A stretch of 64,000 nt of DNA from Eunapius fragilis (lineage: Eukaryota; Porifera; Demospongiae; Spongillida; Spongillidae): contig OY811978.1 in NCBI GenBank assembly GCA_963681505.1, forward strand, positions 1-64,000, written 5' to 3'. Position 1 is the first letter of the stretch, and each line of letters starts with the position of its first letter. The position numbers were made by a program, and so were the translations under genes. The notes under the pieces were generated by a model that ran no database searches, had not been told where the DNA came from, and was given only the letters and a program-made list of their open reading frames with translations. Below are positions 61,600 to 64,000 of this stretch, one piece after another.

Positions 61600-63451
61600 C
61601 ATTAATCGTTATTTGGGATTCAGAGCATTGTATATATTTGGATACAATCGAAAGGCAGTCTGAGTCTGGTTTCAGTTGCATAGAGTCATAAATGCAGACT
61701 GTATTCATTTCTTCTCCAATATTTGATATGAGCAACCAATGGTTTTTATTTACAAGAAGGAACTGTGCAAATTCAAAGTTTGGGGCATCAAATGACATAT
61801 TCTGTTGCAGAACAGGATTTTGAAGACCATCTATGGCAGGAAAAGATCCTTTCAAGAGCTTATTAGCGGCATCCATGTGTGTGTCATTCAGCCACTCAGT
61901 TGTGTCCAATATTGCTCTGTTAGATGATGAAAGCAGAGGTGACTTGAGTGATAAATTTGTGTCGAATTGGTTGGAACAAGTTGTAGACAGATGACATTGA
62001 GTGGAACATTCTATGCCATTTTTCTTACAAATACACCTCATAGATTTGCATCCACTTGTGCATTTACAGCTGGACTTTGTGAATTTTGTCAGTGGATGGA
62101 ATTTCAGAGCCGCTTCACGAAGTGATAAATGTACTTCAGCATTACCAGCATCAATTTGACCATCATAAGACTGGAGATCCCCTCCACGGAATTTTGGCTT
62201 GAGGGTTCCATAAGCAGTTGTAAGGCAATATGTCTTCACTTTGTCCCCATATACATGTGCAACAACACAAGGAAGCCGTGGTACATCAGTTTTGGATCTA
62301 TCTAGCTTGGGAATGCTAACAGTTACCTTATCACCAATATGAAAAGTTTGAACCTTCATTCCTTTCTTTTTATTGTAATATGTGGACATTCGTGCTGCAG
62401 AATGATACGAATTATCAAGGGCTTTCTTTCTAATTTTGGTATGCACTGTTGTATCGTGGTCGTACAAAGTATTCGTAACCTTTTCATCTAGTACACTACC
62501 ACTATCTGATTCTGACTCCTGCTCTGAATTGGTGGAATGATGCTGGGATTGTTCATTTGAGATCTTTTCATCTCCTGCTACTTCTGATAATTCTTGTGTT
62601 GCTGCACTAGTGCTAGGGTGAGACACTGTATCGACAGGTGCAACTGATTTGGGTTCATCAGTTTCAGAAGTAGAGGTCGATGCAGTTGGTTCAAGATGTT
62701 TTGCAGGTGAATGCACAAGTGCAATGCTGTCTGTGGAGAGTTGTGCTTCATCCTCTTGTTTTTTTTCACCATCAGTGCATATATCCCCCTCATCAACGCA
62801 ATGCTTTACTGCTCCTGGAAAGAAACCAGTTGGAGAATGCCTTCCAAAAACAACATGGTATGGTGAATCTTTAATGCCTTCATGCTTTTCACTGTTCATT
62901 GAAAACATGATACGCGGTAACCAGGAAACCCAAGGGTATTTGAAACCTGTGTGTCCTTCATCTTGCTTCATGACTGCTATTTTCATTTCTACTGTGCGAT
63001 TTCCACGTTCTATAAGACCTTGAGACTGAGAATGACGTGGACGACCATTGACAAATGTTACATCTCCACCCCATCTCTTAAACATAGCATGAATGAGATT
63101 GTTCACAAATTCGCGACCATTGTCTGAGTGGAATATCTTTGGAGGTCCTAAATATGCCAACACACGCTCCTCTAGCATATAGGATACCTCTTCAGCTGTT
63201 TTCTTTCTCAGTGGAAAAAGTATGTGAAACTTTGAGAAATGATCCATGAAATGGCCAATGTAATTAAATTCGCCATCAGGATTGTGTCTCATGTCAATCA
63301 AATCTACCTGGATCCTGTTTAGAAAGTCTGTCTCAATGATTGGTTGCAAAGGAGGTCTGGTAGTTTGTGCTTGCTTGAGCTGGCAAACTGGACAGTGAGA
63401 GCAGAATTCCTGTACAAACCCTCTTGTCACTCCAAAGTACTGGCGTTGCAT
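61600..63451 (-). CDS. Integrase plus Ulp1 protease, main exon, cut by retrotransposon
   Basis: Exon begins at an AG acceptor (TTGATTTCAG) directly before an ATG codon that is internal here. Residues (from that codon): C17 and C20 (FCSHCPVC) complete the H2C2 zinc site begun in the previous exon; integrase core with D50 (IQVDLIDM), D110 (HSDNGREF) and E148 (GLIERGN), all three catalytic acids present; a Ser/Thr/Glu-rich linker about 220-345; a basic patch; a Cys-rich motif CKCTSGCKSMRCICKKNG near 455-475; and the start of a Ulp1-type protease (WLNDTHMDAANKLL, NHWLLIS with the catalytic His, VCIYDSM with the catalytic Asp). The frame then runs into the LTR and stops at 61580. Known integrases of this class cut and join DNA ends; Ulp1-type enzymes cleave SUMO-like proteins or polyproteins. 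The natural end of the protein is at 56325-56608. Confidence 0.85.
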
Positions 63452-63519
63452 CTGAAATCAAGACATACATGCCAGTATGTCTATGTCAGTAAGATAATTC
63501 AGCTTATACATCTACTTAC

Positions 63520-63630
63520 GTAGTCCAATACTTTTTTATAGCCACTGTGCTTCAATTCGTTGGCATGGATTGCCTGAACTACATCAACCAACTGGTCTGC
63601 ATGTAATACACGAAGAAATTTCGAACTTTC
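63520..63630 (-). CDS. Integrase gene internal exon (H2C2 zinc site histidines)
   Basis: 111 bp, 37 codons, phase 0 at both ends, between acceptor TTTTTCTCTTACAG and donor GTAAGT. It encodes ESSKFLRVLHADQLVDVVQ, then IHANELKHSGYKKVLDY: the IH and LKH histidines of the HHCC zinc-binding motif that precedes retroviral-type integrase cores, with the cysteines in the next exon. The intron to the next exon is 68 bp (63452-63519). Confidence 0.85.
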
Positions 63631-63695
63631 CTGTAAGAGAAAAATAGGTAGCGTTTACATACAAGCGGATATACTCATTGTGGACTACACCAAAC

Positions 63696-63973
63696 CTTGA
63701 CGCTTTCGTCATTTGGAATTACAAGGACTTGCGAGAGACCAATCCCAGGAAGATCGACGACCTGAAACTTTCTGGTTTTCACCCAGTGTTTGAAGTGATG
63801 ATCGACCTTGTCTGCTGGATGCATGAGATGATTGACAATGGCGTCAAACTTTGCTTTAGTTAAAATGCAGCTCTTTTTTGAAGCTGCTTTACTATTGGCA
63901 ACACTAGTCATCCAAGCTTTAAACAGCGGATCCATGTCAAGCCACGCCGGATACGCGTGTAGCTGACAGCACA
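63696..63973 (-). CDS. Integrase gene 5'-proximal exon (start lies outside window)
   Basis: Bounded by acceptor GCCTTTCAG and donor AAG|GTTTGG, joining the next exon in phase 0 through a 65-bp intron. It encodes CILTKAKFDAIVNHLM and VKTRKFQVVDLPGIGLSQV, a segment that in KRBA2-like proteins precedes the integrase zinc site. No start codon is called; a further upstream exon beyond 64000 is expected because the exon starts in mid-codon. Confidence 0.75.
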
Positions 63974-64000
63974 CTGAAAGGCAAAACAGTCAAGACACCA

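Larger units (their letters stand above)
56240..64000 (-). mobile_element. Ginger-like integrase/Ulp1 element, interrupted by a gypsy insertion
   Basis: Minus-strand coding unit with exons 63973-63696, 63630-63520, 63451-61600 and, after the inserted retrotransposon, 56608-56325 plus a frame-shifted tail to 56240. In order it encodes an H2C2 zinc site, a DDE integrase core, a low-complexity Ser/Thr/Glu region, a Cys-rich motif, a Ulp1-type protease and a PHD-like finger. The integrase resembles those of Ginger-type DNA transposons and the KRBA2-like proteins derived from such integrases; the exact family is inference. The 5' part lies beyond 64000 and no terminal inverted repeats were identified. 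Confidence 0.65.

Overview
The window is the left end of a eukaryotic, almost certainly animal, chromosome. It opens with about 1.6 kb of perfect CCCTAA repeats, the C-rich strand of a TTAGGG telomere read 5' to 3'. Genes have very short GT-AG introns (62-111 bp), and there are tandem satellites, one Ty3/gypsy LTR retrotransposon and an integrase/Ulp1 element. Short introns plus TTAGGG telomeres and this transposon mix suggest a compact-intron invertebrate such as a sponge or cnidarian; that is inference, as nothing here fixes the species.

Layout. 1-2165: telomere in two blocks split by a C-rich spacer. 2167-6060: 706-bp subtelomeric repeats, five full copies plus a partial sixth. 6061-6720: single-copy sequence with a possible 3' exon of a plus-strand noncoding transcript. 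6883-9764: a four-exon minus-strand gene for a SET-domain protein (about 890 aa). 9780-15250: no gene recognised, but many diverged direct repeats and a 1.4-kb tandem duplication holding hairpin sequences. 15257-15385: a perfect 62-bp inverted repeat. 15400-20790: microsatellites, a 43-bp GT-rich minisatellite, a 0.76-kb duplication flanking it, and short internal telomere repeats. 20791-52497: a 31.7-kb satellite of alternating ~185- and ~208-bp monomers with higher-order repeats. 52498-55990: a second satellite whose 32-36-bp units are built on a 16-bp perfect palindrome.

The right end (56240-64000) is a nested mobile-element structure on the minus strand. The outer element encodes an integrase (H2C2 zinc site, DDE core), a Cys-rich motif, a Ulp1-type cysteine protease and a PHD-like finger, a Ginger-like/KRBA2-like architecture. 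A complete Ty3/gypsy retrotransposon (56609-61595, identical 128-bp LTRs, 4-bp target duplication) is inserted inside its protease domain, between the catalytic His/Asp segment and the catalytic Cys segment. Apart from the insertion the outer reading frame is continuous, so the insertion is young. The retrotransposon has gag and pol in the same frame separated by one TAA codon, a tRNA-Leu-type primer-binding site directly against the gag start codon, and all expected catalytic motifs.

The only host-like protein gene supported is the SET-domain gene, about 7 kb from the chromosome tip. The many 60-90-codon open frames across the satellites are by-products of repetition and are not called as genes.
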